Assembly (NCBI GenBank): GCA_022316685.1
Contig: JAKJHU010000033.1
Location: 2,594,321 to 2,658,320, forward strand
Reading direction: 5' to 3'
From: Progne subis subis
Taxonomy: Eukaryota; Chordata; Aves; Passeriformes; Hirundinidae
DNA length: 64,000 nucleotides
A program made the translations under genes and the position numbers. Under the pieces are notes generated by a model. That model was given only the letters and a program-made list of their open reading frames with translations. It was not told the origin of the DNA and searched no databases. This document shows, piece by piece, positions 33,785 through 48,072 of the stretch. Positions within the stretch are counted from its first letter, which is position 1, and each line of letters starts with the position of its first letter.

Positions 33785-36047
33785 GTGAGTTAGGGCCACT
33801 GGCTTGGCTTGCTTTGGGTGGGTCATGGAGAGGAGAAGGGCATCTCACTTGAAGGGATTGGTTACTTTACCTGAACGTGAAATATACCCTTTGTTTTGTT
33901 CATCATCATTGCTGTAAATTCAGTCCATAGCACAACTTGCAGTGCAATAGTCTCCGTGTTTGTACCTCTTGTCTGATAAAACCTGGTGTCTTTTACAGAG
34001 AAATCCAAGTTTTTTGATAGTTGCAAAACTCCTGCTTCTTCTTTATACACCTGCTTAGAGTACCACAGAGGAGCTGCCCAGTGCATCAGTGACAAGCCTG
34101 TGACCATTAGACTTCCTATTTTTCAGCCCTTCAGAGAGATACTTTAGCCTAGAACACAGCCTTTGTGCAGAGCCAGCCACTCTGACCAGCCTCCTTATGC
34201 AATCCTGGTGAGAAGGGATGATTCACTCTGCTTTAAATCACTCTCTGAGGAGCCAGTTTCATTATAGTGACTAGTGAAAGCCCAAGATCTGCAGTTTGCT
34301 AAAAATCTGCTTTGTGACTCAATTCCTTCTCATTTCCCAAGTGTCAACCTCTTAAATTGGAAGAGTTTCTTAAAATCAGATGCTGAAACAAATTTAGTTC
34401 CTATCTCCAGGCTCAGCCATCTCAGATACCTCTTTTCCAAACTTCTCTGCACTGTGTGAAGGCTCAAGAATTGACTTCTAGAGAGAAAAAGTGTAGTTCT
34501 TCTGTAGCTGAATTTAACATTTGGGGCTTGGATCAGATTTTTAATGCTGTACTTACTATATGCCAGATGATGGGGTGTGTGTGAATGTGTAGAAGTGCTG
34601 ATTTACAGAATCTGTGCATGGCTAAAAGAAGTCCATAAGACCAAAAAGGAATGTAATATTAAGAAACCAGAGGGTCACATTTTGGATAGTTAAAAATAAA
34701 AGGAACTTGGAAAACTTTAAAGTTGACTCCCAATTACAAATCATGATATATATTTGTATCTATATATTTTAGAGTCAAATTCACATAGAAATGTTTGCAC
34801 CTCATTGAAAGCTCCTGGAGTCCAGGCACAAAATATCTATATATTATATTTTCAGTATTTCCACCCCTTGCAGTGGAGGTAGAGTCCTCATTTCAAATAA
34901 TCTACACCCTTCTGCAAGTCTCTCTAAACATCTTTAGACTCCAGCATTTAAAATGTGGCTTTTTGGCACCAGGTCTAGAGATTTCCCTTAGTGTGCCTGA
35001 GGAATTTGAACAGTGTGAGAAGGTTTTGAACACTAAGGAAAGGAAGTTTTAAGGCTCCTAAGTCACACAGAACTGCAAAATATATCAAAGATCTAGAATC
35101 TTCTCTGTCCATGTAACTGTTCCACAATTCCATGATGTAGGAAAGGAGGTTGTTGTTGTCTCCTGGTTCTGGTGGCAGGTGTATGATTGACCTAACTATC
35201 AAAAATCCTTTGATCTCAGTATTCATGCTGGGTGCCTGTGACAAAGGTGAGTGTAGATCCTCTCCAGGTGTATCCTTCTGTAGAACAGAGTAGCTGATCC
35301 TTGGAATAATTTTACCCTATCCTTCAAATAATACAAGTGACCTCAGTGGAGAGGCTTTCTTAGAGGATGAAGTGTGAGGGCTAAGCTGACTTGGGAACAA
35401 AGCAGAACCTCTTTTTCGAAGACAGGTTGTGATGTTGTGCCTTATTTTCTGCTTTCATATAATAATGGTTAATGGAAATTGCCTGTTTGTCCATTTGACA
35501 CCCAAATGTGTGTCATTTTCCACAGTCTGCCTCATTTTTCATTGTCTTTTGGCTGCACAGTTTGAACACTGTTTTTTGCAGTTCATTAGGTAATGTCTCT
35601 GTTTCAGGTGCCTTTTTCTCTTAGGAAATGTACAAGTCTTCTATAGTTAAAACTCATAAGACATAGACTTAGAAATCTTTATTCCACTCAGAAGCAGCAG
35701 AGTCCTATGGAGAATAAGCTTCCCAAGAGAGCGAATTAGGTTTTTCCCAGAGTGTGAGGGATTTGAAACAATCCATAGTGCAGGAATCAGAGGTATTGAA
35801 ACTGTGCAACACAATAACTCTCCTTAGCTGATTTATTTCACTTTTTCCTTTCTTTCCTTTTAAAGCTGCAAAGTGTGATGGCTTGCAAGCTCTGGCTTGT
35901 AAGATCTGTACATGAAAAAATGCAAAAAAAGAACATTTTAGCCTCAGAAATTTGTTGATTTCTTTTTCTTGCACTACAAAAGAGAGAGAAAAGTGGGTAA
36001 ATCTGTAAGTTTCAGAGGGATGTAAGCCACTATTCTGTGAAGCTCGT

Positions 36048-36505
36048 AGAATCATAGAATAGTATAGGTTGGAAAATACCCTAAAGATCATCTAATTCCA
36101 GCTTCCCTGCCAGGGCCAAGGACACCTTCCACTAGACCAGGTTGCTCAAAGCTGTATCCAGCCTGGCCTTGAGCACTTCCTGGAAAGGGACATCTTCAGA
36201 TTCTCTGGGCGACCTGCTCAATTGTCTCATCAGCCTCACAATAAAGAACAACTTCCCATTATCTATTCTTAACCTAGCATCTTTAAATTGAAAGCCACCA
36301 CTCTTGTCCTATTGCTACATGCTCTGAGAGGTGCAGTAAGTTCTCCTGGAGCCATGAGGTTCACACAGACTCACCTCCCAAGTCTGTCAGTCTCTCTCTG
36401 GATGGCATCCCTTCCCTCGGGTGTGTCCACTGCAGCTCTCAGCTTGCCTGTGACAGTCTGGCCTTTCCACAGCCCCAGCCTATCACTGCCAGCGTCATCA
36501 GTCTG
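36048..36505 (-). mobile_element. CR1 LINE with internal deletion (RT fragment joined to 3' end)
   Basis: On the minus strand the right part (36353-36505) encodes a CR1 reverse-transcriptase segment, including AVDTPEGRDAIQRETDRL and, after a TGA that replaces the expected Trp codon, VCVNLM. At about 36352 the sequence jumps to the CR1 3' region (36048-36352). That part ends at the left with the GATTCTA-type tail repeat (seen as AGAATCATAGAAT on the + strand). In a full-length CR1 several hundred bases of C-terminal RT coding sequence should lie between them (family knowledge), so this copy carries an internal deletion. The RT motif region just upstream is also degraded. Dead copy, no intact protein. 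Confidence 0.85.
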
Positions 36506-39500
36506 TCAAATACTACACTATTGAATCTTTGAATTAAAATGTGATGAAAGTTGAAATGGTAATGGTAGGGAGATGCCAGAATGACGTAAGCTGCTCTTCT
36601 GTGCTGCTCTGAATTGTTCATTAGCAGAGGCTCAGGTAGGCATCTTTTATGAAATGAGGATGGTTGGAATGCAGCTGGCTTTATCTGGGGCAGGCTTTGC
36701 TGAATGTGTTTGCCTTCAAAACATGACTTTCATCTCTCAGGGTGCTTTGAATGGTTTTGTGAAGACTATGAACGTCACCTGGTTTGTGTGATCAGTCAGC
36801 CTGACAAGGTCTTATTTTTCTCTCTGAGACCTTTCTGAATAATTATACCTTCCCTGAGATACCTCACACATAGAGACCTTAAGGTCAGCAGAGAATCAGG
36901 ATTGCTTCAGAGCTCGTGAGACTGGGATGTGAATTTTCCCTGAGCAGGGTAAGCACAACCTCTCTGTTAGTCATGGACTCGCAGCTCACTGTGCATTTTT
37001 TGGTGTAGCTCTAGCAGGCAGCATCTGTGATGACTCTCCTCTGGTCAAAAACAAAGCCCTAAGCTCCAATCCTGACTTGTGGCATTGTATCCTGGATCTT
37101 GATTTCAGCTTCTTTCCTTAGTCACAGATGTTGTTGCTACTCACTGGTTTTCACTGGTTTGTGGTTTTGTGTTCTCCTTCCATATGGATGTCATATGTCC
37201 AACTGTTCATGGGACATCTCTCATCAGTTCCTGAGCCTGCTCAAAGTTTGTGCGTGAGCTGAGATTCACCCCTGGGCTACTCATAGTTATAAAAAAAACC
37301 CTAGGATTTGAGTTCTCTACTTTAGTAGTAGTGATTCATTTGTTAACTACACCCACTGATGGCAGTGGCAGAGCTTGAACAGAATGCATTTCTTGATGTG
37401 TGTACAGGCATCCAGATTTGGCTCCCACGTGCCTTGGCCTCAGCTTTTAATAACTTAGGATCCTGTAAGACTGGAAATAGGGAGTTTACACTAATGTGAT
37501 ACAGAAATTCCAAAATCACTCAAGATAACTGGAACTAGCGTGGGAGCAAAGTTTGTTAAAAACCTACTCAATGTTCTTTTCTTTCAGAACACATTTCTGC
37601 AGCTCCCCCTGCGCCCTGTTCATTTTGTATCACTAACTTAGACACCTGTGCTGCCATGTGGAGGATATAAAAAAAAATATAAAACCCGTATTTTGTACCG
37701 TAGGAATGCTGGGGAAGCTTCCTTGCCTGTAAAGCACATGGTGTGTTCTGCTGACTAAATACTGTTGTTCTTCTGACAAAACTTTGTTGGACTTGAAATG
37801 TCCTTAAGGTTTTTTACTACCTCTGCCTTTTGCTGCGGCAGCACAATGGGACAGAGCAGGTGGGCAGGCCAGTTTGGTTACTGGAGCATTCACCAAGCAC
37901 TTTGGTGGAGCACAGCTTCTCCCTTTCACCTTGGGTGACTCCAGCCGACATTGCCTTGTTACCCTCTGGGTGAGACTGGGATTGGAGAGCACCTTGCTGA
38001 CTGTAGTGGGTGAAGCAGTCAAACAGAGTAATATGATGTGCTACAGCAATAGATTAAGAGCACTAGAGGGTACAAGAGAATAAAAAGATTCTTTAGTGGC
38101 ATATGAAATCCTTGTATCATCTTATGGCTTAATTCCTTAAAATAGAGTTTCTCAAGGGAACCTGTGTTTTCTGTCCAGTCAGCAGTGAGTATCCCCTCTC
38201 CATCTGTCTTGGAGGCACTGCCTATGTTTGCTGAGCAGACATGAGGACACTGAGGATCACCATCCTGAGCAGAGCACAGCACTAAATTCCTTTGGACACC
38301 AACACCCTTTCTTAGGGTCTCCCCAGGTCCCCGGGCTTTTCTTTTTGGAGGAGATATTCCTGTTTCCTACCTTCCACCATTACTGAGAAATATGAAGTGG
38401 TGGATGTGGAACCATTTTCCTTAATTTTTTTTTTTTTTTTGGCTGGACACTTGGAGCCCTGAAGTCAGTGTGCAGCACAAGTCTAATTGGTATAAGCCAC
38501 TGCAATACACACTAGTGATGAAAGCTGGACAAAAGACCAACAAGTCAAGAAAGGAGAGACTGGAAGGAGGAAGATAGGACATGAACTAGCATGGATTCAA
38601 TGAGCGGCATTTGTATTTGCAAGTAAAAATCAGGTGTATCAAGCCGTTCTCAAATACACTACTGATTCAAATACTACTGATTCCCTCAACAAATCTCCCC
38701 AGAATTTTATTTTTTTCTCTTCTCTTCCCATGATAATCGACTAGATTTCTGTGGGTTTTGTTTTTTGTTTTGTTTTGTTTTTATCTATGAATGCCACCCA
38801 CGCTCACTTTGATCTTTGAGGGTTAAAAATTGCGAGAAGAGAACACTTCCACTGAAAGAAAGAAAGAGGCTGTGTGTCCACTAACTTAAGTTATGTTTTG
38901 GAGTTAAAGGTTTTCTGTCACAGATATTTGAGGAATGAGACAACTAATTTTGTCTTTTGAGGGCAAGGTTTTCAGTCTTTTTTGTGATTTTGGATAAGAG
39001 AAGGTGATAAAATGTATCAGCCAGTGTACTTACTTTGGTTTGCAGCCTGAATTTCAGGATGACTATAGTGGAAGCTAGTTTGGATATCTGAGAGTAATGT
39101 GGCAGAGGTTAACAGGTTTACCTCAGTGTTTCTAGAGGTTATTAGGGTTTGTATTTCCCTTCACACAGATGTTTGTGTCTGTTTTTGTTTCTTCATCTTT
39201 GTGACAGCAGTGATTTTCCTAATTCCAGTGCCAGTTTTGGTCCAGGCAGACTGTTTCAGCAGCAGTTCCAGTAGTGACTTTTGAATACAGCTGACATTAC
39301 CTTTACTTGCCTAGTTTGCCAGCAGAGAGATGGTTAGTCAAATATGTGCCTGCCTCTCCTGTAAATCCCACTAATCATTAACTACCAGATGGTGTCATTG
39401 CACAGTGCTGGGGAAACATCGCCTGATTTTTTACTGCCAAGTTTAGTGTTAAGAAAACATAGCCTTGTAAATGTCAAATTGACTCTTAAATAATCCTACA

Positions 39501-42500
39501 TTGGAGTTTTTCAGAATTAAAACCATACCATACATGGAGCTATGGATAAAAGGAATGACTCCAGTTTGGCATCCATGGATGACACCCATGAGCATCACCC
39601 AGGCATGTACCCAGTGTCTATTGCTGGAGCCTCCCTTGGGCTAATGACTCATTTGGCTCTGGTAAGGGACTTGGTTCCCATGCCCCGTGGGCAGGAACAT
39701 CAGGGGAAGGTTTTTCTTCTGGAAAGTAAAGCTGACATAAATCTGGAATGTGTTACTCAAGCCACCATGACCAAGAACTGTACTAAGCTGAGGACAACAT
39801 TTTCAAACCCTAGCCTCAAGCTCTGTAATAAGAGTTCAGGAGAGATGAAACTTTCTCGTAAATTCTTCCCCTATATTGGAAGATTTCCTTGCAATGTCAC
39901 TTTAGTTAATTAAAGACCACAACACCGTGGTGATAATAAACCTGATCTTATTTTCCTTTTCACTTAAAAAGGGGCAAAGCAAAACTGTGAGGCTAGGTAT
40001 TCTATTTCATTTTGTGTGCCTACAATTAATGCCATCGGCACTATAGGTATTTAGTGTTTCCAAATGTTAGGTTGTGGGTGACTAACTTGTGATTACACAG
40101 TAACTCAGTGACAGAGATATAAATGGAACATGGATATAGAGGTAGATACTCTTTTTCTAGCTGAAATAGTGTTTATTTTTGAAGAAGTTTCAAGTCAATA
40201 AAGGCATTTTAGAATTCATGGTAACATTATCAAAATGTTTCTCTCAAAAATTAAGAGAAAGAATACAGTAAAGTGTTTGGCAGCTTTTGGATGGTCTTTT
40301 TAAGTAGTCTTAAAATTTGAATAAAACTTCATTTTGCAATATATGAGTTAAAAAAAAAAAGAAATAAAGCAGGGAGAGTGTATTTTGAAATAAAGTATGT
40401 GGTATTTTTTCCTAAACGTAATCCTTTCCTGGTTTTGAACTACAGATTGCTAAGTGCTCTTTCAGGGACATTGTGATAGATTTTATGGATATCTAAAAGT
40501 ATAAAAATATATCTAAGAAACCTAAATGAACCTAAGAACAACAAGATCCTTCACTTTGTGTCTCTGGGAAATGCTGCAGGACTTTTTATAGAGACTGCAC
40601 AGACCCCACGAGTTCCATTAGTGCCTATGGTCAGTGTAATGCTCAGATTACTGCTCCCCTTTCTGAGCACAGCACACGCTCTTTTTTTGAACAAATTTAT
40701 AAGAGATTGACAGAAATAGTTGGACCTGGGAAAGCATCTTTGTAGAAGGTGGAAAAAACCCATAGTACAATGCTAGAGAAGTATTATAGACTATTTTCTA
40801 GTTTACCTGGGACTAAAACCAGTGATATTTGGGGGTTTGGTGTATGTTTATGCTGACTGATGACTTTATCTTACAAAGGAAATTTGTTAGAACTAATCTC
40901 TTGTACTATGAATGTAAGCTCTAAGTCATAGGTGGTGGATGCTTTACTTTCTTTACTGCCTGCTTTTCTAGGAAAATAAGTGTTTGATTTTTTTAATGAA
41001 GTCCTGTGGATGTCATGCTAATCAGGCTGCATTGGCTCAAAGCTCTTTTGTAAGGAGAAAAAAAAATACTAAAAACATTGTGTCCAGAAGGATTGTGAGA
41101 TTGTGTGATTATGAAGGGAAATAATTTTAAATAATTTAAATTCTCCTTTAAAACCCATGAACTACATAATGAGTGAACCCTAAGTAAGGTGCCACATGAT
41201 AAAGTGTCACAATACATATGCACCTCTAATTCTGGCTGGTATCACAGCAAGAATAAGTTCTTTCAATGAAGGGTGTATCCTCTGGAGGGGCAATTTTGGA
41301 ATAAGTTGTCTTTGAAGGACTTTTCTTTCTAATTACCTTTTTTTTTTTTTTTTCTCTCTAACCTCTTTTTGCTTTAGAAATGCAACATATCTTGCAGAAG
41401 GAAGGATTGTCCCTCTCCACTAATGTAACTATGGATGTCCTTACATAAATACTATCAAGCTTTTAGAATTTGTGATTTGTTGTGATTTTAGTACAATTTG
41501 TGAAGTTTGCCACATTTATGTCTTTAATGTTCTGTGGCTGGAAGTTAGTTTTTAATTTTTTTTTTTCCTTAAGGCCTCAAAAAGAAAGGACTGAAATATT
41601 TCTGTTCATTTGGCTTAAATCTAATGCTTACCACTATCTGTCACCTATTGCATTGTGCTAGTGCTTTCAGCCATCAAAAGCCTTTTGCTTTGGTCTCTCA
41701 TCTATCAGGTTTTTTTATCTCTCAGGGGTCAGTCTCTTCTCTTACCTCTCCCATTGCTAATCTTGGATAATTTTATAACCCCCACCTCCTCCACGCTGTC
41801 TTTGAGTGTCTGAAGCAGACTAAATGAACTACTAGTAATAAAGACCAGGAATGCTTTAAGGAAGAGTTTGTTGAAAATTTCTCCCAATTTGTATTGATCC
41901 CTGGAGTGGGTCCCAGTGCTGTGTCTGTCTGAAAAGCACGTGGTGGGAGGATCTGTGTTCTTCTCATGCAAGAAGGTAACAAATAAGAACAAAATCCATC
42001 AAAACAAGTAAGTCCAAACCCCGTCACTGTGTTTCAAAGGCCAGTGTTGGAAGCTGAAATGCTGTACTGACGACTCGTGCAGTCTCCCTGGCCTGACTTC
42101 ATCCTGGCTCTCCTGATGCACATGAACTCAGACACAAATTAATTCCAGCCTGTCAGGAACAGTCCCAGAGTAATTCTTTGTCATACTTTGTAGGAAGAAT
42201 TGATGAAAGCCAGCCCTCTAATTAATGTATTGAATAATGCATCTCTCTGAGGTGTGTGGGAATCTCCCATACCGTCTTAGCCAGGCAAAGTTGATCAAAA
42301 GCCAGGCGGCCAGGCTAAATGTAGCATCATATTTTCTGCATTCTGGCTAGCAAGGAATAATTTCCCACTTTTTAATTTTTTTTTTTTTGGTGGGGAATTT
42401 GGGTTAGGTTTTGGCCTTTGTTCTATATCATACTAATATTCTGTATCATATCATACTAATCTCTCTGTTTCTGGGAAAATGGGTGAATTCTCAGTGTGTG

Positions 42501-43555
42501 GGAGAATCCTTCTGATTTTCAGCTGACTGAAAGATAAACATCTGGAAATTCTTTTAAAATCACTGTTGTTTTGGGAAGTTAAGGAATGACCTTTTCAGAT
42601 ACTGATTATGGACATAATTTTCTGCCTGTTTAATTCAGTGGCAAAACACCTACAAGCATCAGGAGTGAGCATCTTTTCTGGATCCATCTTCCCTTTGCCC
42701 CAGACCTCTTCCCCGATGGCCCACTTGATTTTGAGAAATGCACCTTTACAGCTCTTGTTTCTTTACAGCAACTAGGGCTGGAAGCATCTTTGCATTGGAG
42801 GAAGTTGCAATCTAATAGAGGATTTATCCTCAGCAAGAACATCAGCACTATCAGGGACCATTTTTACTTGAAACTAGATACATCAAAATTCTTCAGAGAG
42901 ATTTTTCTCAAAAAGAATCAGGGAGGACCCAGGTAAATTCTAGTTCGTTTCCCTGAACTGACTTCAGCTGCTGAACTTTTGGAAATTTACCTGGCATTAA
43001 GCTGAACAAAACCAGTTGTTTTATTTAACAGAAGTTGAGCCCATGCTGTGCAGAAAGAACAGTCTTATCATGGCAAAACAGACAAGATGTTTCTGCATTA
43101 ATTTAAATGTGAACCATTTGTGTTGCTCAATAACATCCATTAAAGATAAGGAGGTCCGTTTTTATGCCTTCTGCTTATTGTAAATTAACAAACTCTCTTA
43201 AAACGACAATTCATCAGCAGTTATATGAGGCAGAATTCATTCTCGGCAAGAGAAGAAAATGAAACTCCCATCCTTTCATTCCATGGTGTTCCCCTGGGTC
43301 TCCTCTGTAGAATGAGATGAGTTTAATTTTGCTATTGTTAAGCACAGTGAGCATGAAGCTATATCAGAATGTAAGAGCAGGAAGAAGCATCTTATTAGCT
43401 GCACTACATGTTCTTTTAAATAATGTTGATTCAGTAACTTGTGTCGTGCTGATCATATAGAGAACAAGGATGAAAAGCCAGTGAGTGATGCTGTTTCACT
43501 TGCATACTTGTAGTGAGTTAATTGGAATAGGACATAGTGGTTATCGTAGCTCTGT

Positions 43556-43575
43556 AATTATCTTGCAAGATAATT
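43556..43575. other. Perfect 20-bp palindrome
   Basis: AATTATCTTG (43556-43565) is followed directly by its reverse complement CAAGATAATT (43566-43575), with no loop. The centre is TTGCAA and each half contains an AATTATC/GATAATT motif. It could be a dimeric protein-binding site or be chance; no function can be assigned from sequence. Confidence 0.8.
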
Positions 43576-46500
43576 GTTCTCCATTGGGCAGAAGGCAAGA
43601 AAAAGGGGATGTAGACGCATTTCCATGTTTAGTGGAATATCAAGAGTTCTGTAGCTGAGTTTGAGAGAGAAACATACCTGTGTCTGCCAGCAAGTACTTA
43701 GGAAATAATAAATAATACCTGTAGACTTCAGAGCTAATTTCAGTAGATCTGGGTTGTCTCACGTAGGAGAAAATCCTGCTTTTTATTGAAAAAAAATAAA
43801 GAAAACTAAGCCAAAAACTCTGTCAGGTTTTTGGCCAAAGGGTATAGACATATTCTTAGGTTTTGCTCACAGTATTTTTGGTTTTCAGGTTTTGATTGAA
43901 AATCTTTGAGTGAAGGAGACATGTTCCATTACAATATTGATTTTAGAGGCAATCTGTAAGAGTGACTCCCTAAAGCCACTTCTAGATCTGTAGTAGTTTC
44001 TCCAGAATTTTTTTTTTTTTTTTTCCTACAAATCATTAGATTTGAACAGTGTGCTGGCACTTTGGAATTTGTCTTGAGGATAGAAACCAGCAGAGTATTA
44101 CTTTTCATTTGGCCTTATACTTCCCTTTCCTTTTATTGCTCCTCTGTAACAACAGGTTAAGAACTCAACAAGAAGCAGCTCTTGATTTACCTACAGCTTG
44201 ACCATACACCTTTGCCTCTTGACATGACTCCCACTGCAGCATTCTGTCCTGAGCATTCTCACTTGATCAGGGTAATGCTTTGAGGATGAGGGTGCTTTGG
44301 GGATGCTGCTGTTGTGAAGAGCTGGGAGTGTGTCTAGGGCTCAGCCCCCGGGCAGCCTTGTCTCCTTGTTGTTTGTTCACCTGCCTACCTTAGAGCAAAG
44401 GTCCCACAAAAGATCTACGGTCTCTCTGGTCTCTCCTGCTGCAGTGTTGCTCTTTGACTGATAGAGACCTGCATGTGACTGTCTGTTTTATTCATCTCTC
44501 CATTTTGCCCGTGAGGATGCTTCTCTCTTGAATGCAAACCTGTCTTGTCATGAGACGCTTGATGATCTGCTGACCTCATGTCATTGTTGCTTTTACAAAT
44601 CATAGCCACACAGACTTGCTGTTTCCACAGACACAGCCTATCTTTAGATACCTGTCTGCTGCCAGAATCCCTTTTGTTTCCTGCTTCTTTGTCTTTTCCT
44701 CCTGTGGTGTTGGGACAAATGAGCATCTCACTCTCAGCAGCTGAGCGTGAGTTTTTTGGGGATAAGGAGACATGTTTATGCATTTATGCTTGCTGGTCCA
44801 GAATAGAGTAGTTTATTCTGCTTTGTATTTCTCCTCCTTACCTTTCTTCTTCATTCCTTTCTTTCCCTCTCCATTTGCTGGCTGATAGCTAAAAGTCAAA
44901 GCATGAAATAAGCTATTTGTTCTCTTCAGATTAGTGTCTGAAATGCAGAAAAACAACTGTCACAAAAGGTTTGTGACACAAATCTATTTTTTTCATATTG
45001 TTTTTCCCCAAAATGCATGAAATGAACCACAAATTCATTTCCAGAATGTTAGATGTTATCCCAGGGTGATTCTTCACAATATCCTGTAACTGGGAAGGCA
45101 GAGACTCATTCTTCCTTAATTAATACAATGTACAATGCTCATAGGCATGTGGGGCTCATCAGCAAATCCTATACATATTGTCTGTGCCAAGTTTCATACT
45201 GGCATCCCATCTTTGGACAATTTAAGCTTTATTTTTATCCGTCTACTGCTGCATTCATTTATTAAATGATGCTCTTGCTCTGAAGCTTTTCAGAGGCACT
45301 TTATTCTGCCTAGGCCTCAGTTAATAGCTGAATCACTGAGCCTTAGCATTTTGGGCATGTCATATTTACAATTGGAAAATATTCATACAAATGAGGGCAA
45401 TTAAACACACAATGAACTGATAGTGCATTATTTTAGTGTAAAACCTTTCTTGAATGGGTCATGTTTAAGATACTTCTGCTAGGAAAAAAACCCCAGAGGA
45501 ATATGACAAACATTTCTTTTGAGGGAGAGGAGTAACTCCAGTGAAATCTTTGGTTACAGGACTGCCAGGCTCAGCTGAGACATCTTTGAGCATGTACTTT
45601 GCTTTTTTAAATTGATTTCAAAACAGGGCTGATTCATGTTTCAGGAAAAAGCAAAGCAATAATCTATGTCAATTCCCCATGTATATGACTTTCAAAGGAG
45701 GGTAGCCAAGCACTGAGAAAACATTAATTAATTGGGCTTCATAATATAGTAGGTACTAAACTAATTTTAAGCAGATGTAAAAATCCAAGAATACACTTTT
45801 ATTCTCGTTTCCTAAAGGGACTTGAAATTTAGAATAACGAAAGTGAAATTGTCCTGCAGAAAAGTGTCCCTTCCAGAAGAAGGCAAAACAGAATCAAACC
45901 CTTGTGTTGGAATGTGCTTAAAACCTGTCCACTATAAAACTTGCAGACCTCTAAATCCCAGGAAAATCCTCTTTCTCCTCTCTAGAAATGCCCTCCCCAG
46001 AGCAGCACTGTTGGTGTTGGATGCATAATGGACAGGGAGATGATGGTGTGTCGTGCACTCAGGCTCTGAGGGTCTTCTGGACAGTAACACCTTAACTTGA
46101 TGAGCTGGTGCTTCATTACTTCTGCCATATCCTGATGCTGGTACTGTTAGAAATTAACAAAAGGAAGTGTTCTGTTCAATTAGGATCAGGGATCAGCCCT
46201 CAGGACCGCCTCTGTGTAGCCTGGATCAGTTGTACCGCGATGAGTCAGGAGCAGCAGCTGCACGGGAGCAGCACATTCAGCTCCTGAGCACCAGGACTGG
46301 GGCTGCACCTGGGAGCAACCAGCAGCCAGGGCTGGCTTGGCATAGCTGGCACACTCCCTGCATGAGCCTCAGTCCCCATGAGGAGCTATTTCAAGGGCAC
46401 CACTGGGAAATTAGGATGCCACCCAGAGCACATGTCCTGCCATTGTTGTTGGCTCTTTCAGACCTTGACCAGGCTGTGAATAAGGATCTTTGGCCTTCTT

Positions 46501-48013
46501 CCCACAAAACTTTTCAAGTGTATTTCATGAGAATGTGGTTGTATTTGTTGGGGTTTATGGTAGAGGTTTGGGGAAAATGCCAGAGGACTTTAATGGACTA
46601 AGACCTATTAACTGGATGAGAAGTAGACAGAGACTTACTTATGCATGGGTTTTGGTGTTAGGATAAAGGGAAAAGAAAACATATTAAGCAACAGCAGTTT
46701 TTCTTTTGCTAAATATACTTTAAAGACATTTCCTGTTAATTTCTGTGATATAAAGACTCACCTTCTTTTAGGTACTGAGAAGAGAAAGAAATGTTTCTCT
46801 GTGCAGCAGAGCCTGCTGCCCTGAATGGATTCTCTAGTGGTGGTTGAGCCTAAATGTCAGTTCTCTCCTCAAGGAGAGGATTGATTTGGACCTCTTTCCC
46901 TTTCTTGCTCTGGTTTATGCATGAAAGAACTGTGTGTAGCAAGTTTGTGGCTCAGGGGCCTATGATACACTCAGTTTTCAGGGAAGGTACAGGCTTAGAC
47001 ATTTGGTATTAGTGGGGATGAGGTGCAGGGAGGCAGATGCATGTATGCACATATGGAAACACATACAGATGCCATGAACACCTTAAGTTTTGTTTTCTTT
47101 GAGGTACCATGCAGAAAACCTCCTTAAAATTCATTGGGACCATTTAAAAAAATGGTTGGCTTTGCTGAAAAGAAATTAGCTGGGAATAAACACTTGGCAA
47201 TTTTTTCCCTTATCTTGCAAGCTAAGTCTCACAACAGTTACTTCTGCCGATGTCCAGAACTATAGCATCACAGAAATTAGCACTGGAAAAGTTGTAGAAA
47301 GCTCCAGGGACCTAGCTAAGACAGTTCCTTACAGTATCTTCCTGCCCAGCTTTTTTCCCAAGCTTCATTTGAAATACGCTGTGCAAGGAGGTTTTGCCCA
47401 TAACTCTTCAGAGACCTCATCACATCCTAACACATCCAGCAGCGCCTCCCCCGGCTCAGACACAGAGAATGATACTGTATTTATGTGTTTAATAAACACC
47501 TTCTTTGCCCCAAAGGTTCAACATTTGTATGGCTCTTAACTGGTAGTTTATGGTGGGTGGTTGGCCTGGGGTTGTGTGTGGGCTGGGTGTGTGTGGGCTG
47601 TTGTGTGCCCAGAGTTAATGTCTGATTTTAGACCAATTAATACATTAATTGCCTTGACCGCCTGAAGCCAACTGCAGTTATTGATACCTAGACAAATGTG
47701 ATGCAATATCAGATAGAGGAGAAGCCTCTTGGAAAGGTATTTGTCGTTTAGTAAGGGTGCCATGTGGAAAACTCCAGGTCAGTTGAGTGGGAAAAGAATG
47801 AATTCATTTCTGCTTCCATATATTGACATGGGCATGGACCTCGTGTTGCTTGGATGAGTTAGAAACCTGCACTGCTTGCCTGGTACCACACATAAATGTT
47901 TATTCACTTCTGGAGCAGGATAGCATTAAAATTACAGCAGACTAATTGGCAACATCCACTAATTTAACTGCAGTTGCCTGCAGTAAGAGGACGAGTTTTT
48001 CCCCCTTCACATA

Positions 48014-48072
48014 TTATTGCACAATAAATGTGCCTTGTTCCTTGCAGTTTCTAGCCCTTATTTATTGCACAA
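48014..48072 (+). promoter_or_regulatory. Pair of TTATTGCACAA motifs, possible C/EBP-type sites
   Basis: The 11-base string TTATTGCACAA occurs exactly at 48014-48024 and 48062-48072, 48 bases apart, in an AT-rich stretch. TTGCACAA fits the C/EBP half-site pattern (family knowledge). Regulatory function is only a possibility. Confidence 0.3.

Noticed and set aside
39542..39913. 123-codon + open frame
   Set aside because: No recognisable family, codon pattern or splice context; consistent with chance.
46167..46601. 144-codon + open frame in a GC-richer patch
   Set aside because: No domain or similarity recognised; lower stop density follows from base composition.
47257..47420. Very old CR1-like fragment (ATAGCATCACAGAAATT.. 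start)
   Set aside because: Only a vague resemblance to a CR1 end; too diverged to support without a library search.
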